From positions 1 to 64,000 of the forward strand of contig NZ_JAUXMX010000035.1 of NCBI RefSeq assembly GCF_030683065.1: a stretch of DNA of 64,000 nt, read 5' to 3'. This document shows, in pieces, positions 63,947 through 64,000 of the stretch. Every line of letters begins with the position of its first letter. Position 1 is the first letter of the stretch. The position numbers and the translations under genes were made by a program. The notes below the pieces were generated by a model. That model saw only the letters and a list, made by a program, of their open reading frames with translations, ran no database searches and had not been told where the DNA came from. This DNA is from Pseudomonas sp. (GTDB lineage: Bacteria > Pseudomonadota > Gammaproteobacteria > Pseudomonadales > Pseudomonadaceae).

Positions 63947-64000
63947 ATGCGCAGACGTTTGAACGAAGGAACGCCAATCCCTTTGCACGCCTTGAGTATC
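63947..64000 (+). CDS. Partial CDS at the window edge
   Basis: ATG at 63947 is preceded by GAGGAG (63935-63940), a strong ribosome site. The 18 codons visible read MRRRLNEGTPIPLHALSI and run off the end. Too short to assign. Confidence 0.45.
   Translation, partial: MRRRLNEGTPIPLHALSI

Overview
The window is a high-GC Pseudomonas chromosome segment. The left half keeps the gene neighbourhoods known from P. aeruginosa: trmL, secB, grxC, rhodanese, gpmI, envC, ctpA; then hisB-hisH-hisA-hisF; then asmA-mutY-yggX, tRNA-Phe and an amino-acid ABC transporter. This placement rests on remembered synteny and protein similarity, not on a search.

Layout. 1-2.8 kb: chromate transporter, a short region with a sigma-54-type promoter, a small membrane protein and trmL. 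2.8-8.7 kb: secB, grxC, a cysteine-free rhodanese, gpmI, envC and ctpA. 8.7-11.7 kb: a REPIN and ntrBC. 11.7-14.4 kb: two tandem DUF4124 proteins, a periplasmic binding protein and its decayed paralogue. 14.4-17.6 kb: his operon. 17.7-22.3 kb: a NIT-ANTAR nitrate regulator and a nitrate ABC transporter whose leader shows an NtrC site, a sigma-54 promoter, an ANTAR-type hairpin and a terminator. 22.4-31.6 kb: an oxidoreductase pseudogene, asmA-mutY-yggX, tRNA-Phe, a four-gene amino-acid ABC operon and a methyltransferase.

32.2-58.6 kb is accessory DNA that begins at tRNA-Thr(UGU). It carries a tyrosine integrase, AlpA, a plasmid-type RepA with a 21-bp iteron origin, an IS5 remnant, an XRE/ImmA + PIN pair, a tightly overlapping restriction-like operon (MmeI-like methylase, RhuM, a 47-codon ORF, helicase, GIY-YIG nuclease), a 3.4-kb unit bounded by two related repeat arrays (RHH regulator plus unknown genes), an AbrB-like protein coupled to a second integrase, and a two-gene unit of a 2088-residue Cap4-like nuclease/STAND NTPase and a 233-residue partner. 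It looks like an integrated plasmid-like element or island with several defence modules. I found no right-hand attachment site.

58.7-64 kb: umuDC and a SRAP gene diverge from one LexA box, followed by a baeRF-type putative ribosome-hibernation factor, a small inverted-repeat element and the start of an unidentified gene.

Best candidates for something undescribed are the STAND/partner pair, the five-ORF restriction-like operon with its hidden small ORF, and the paired repeat arrays around the RHH and membrane-protein genes.
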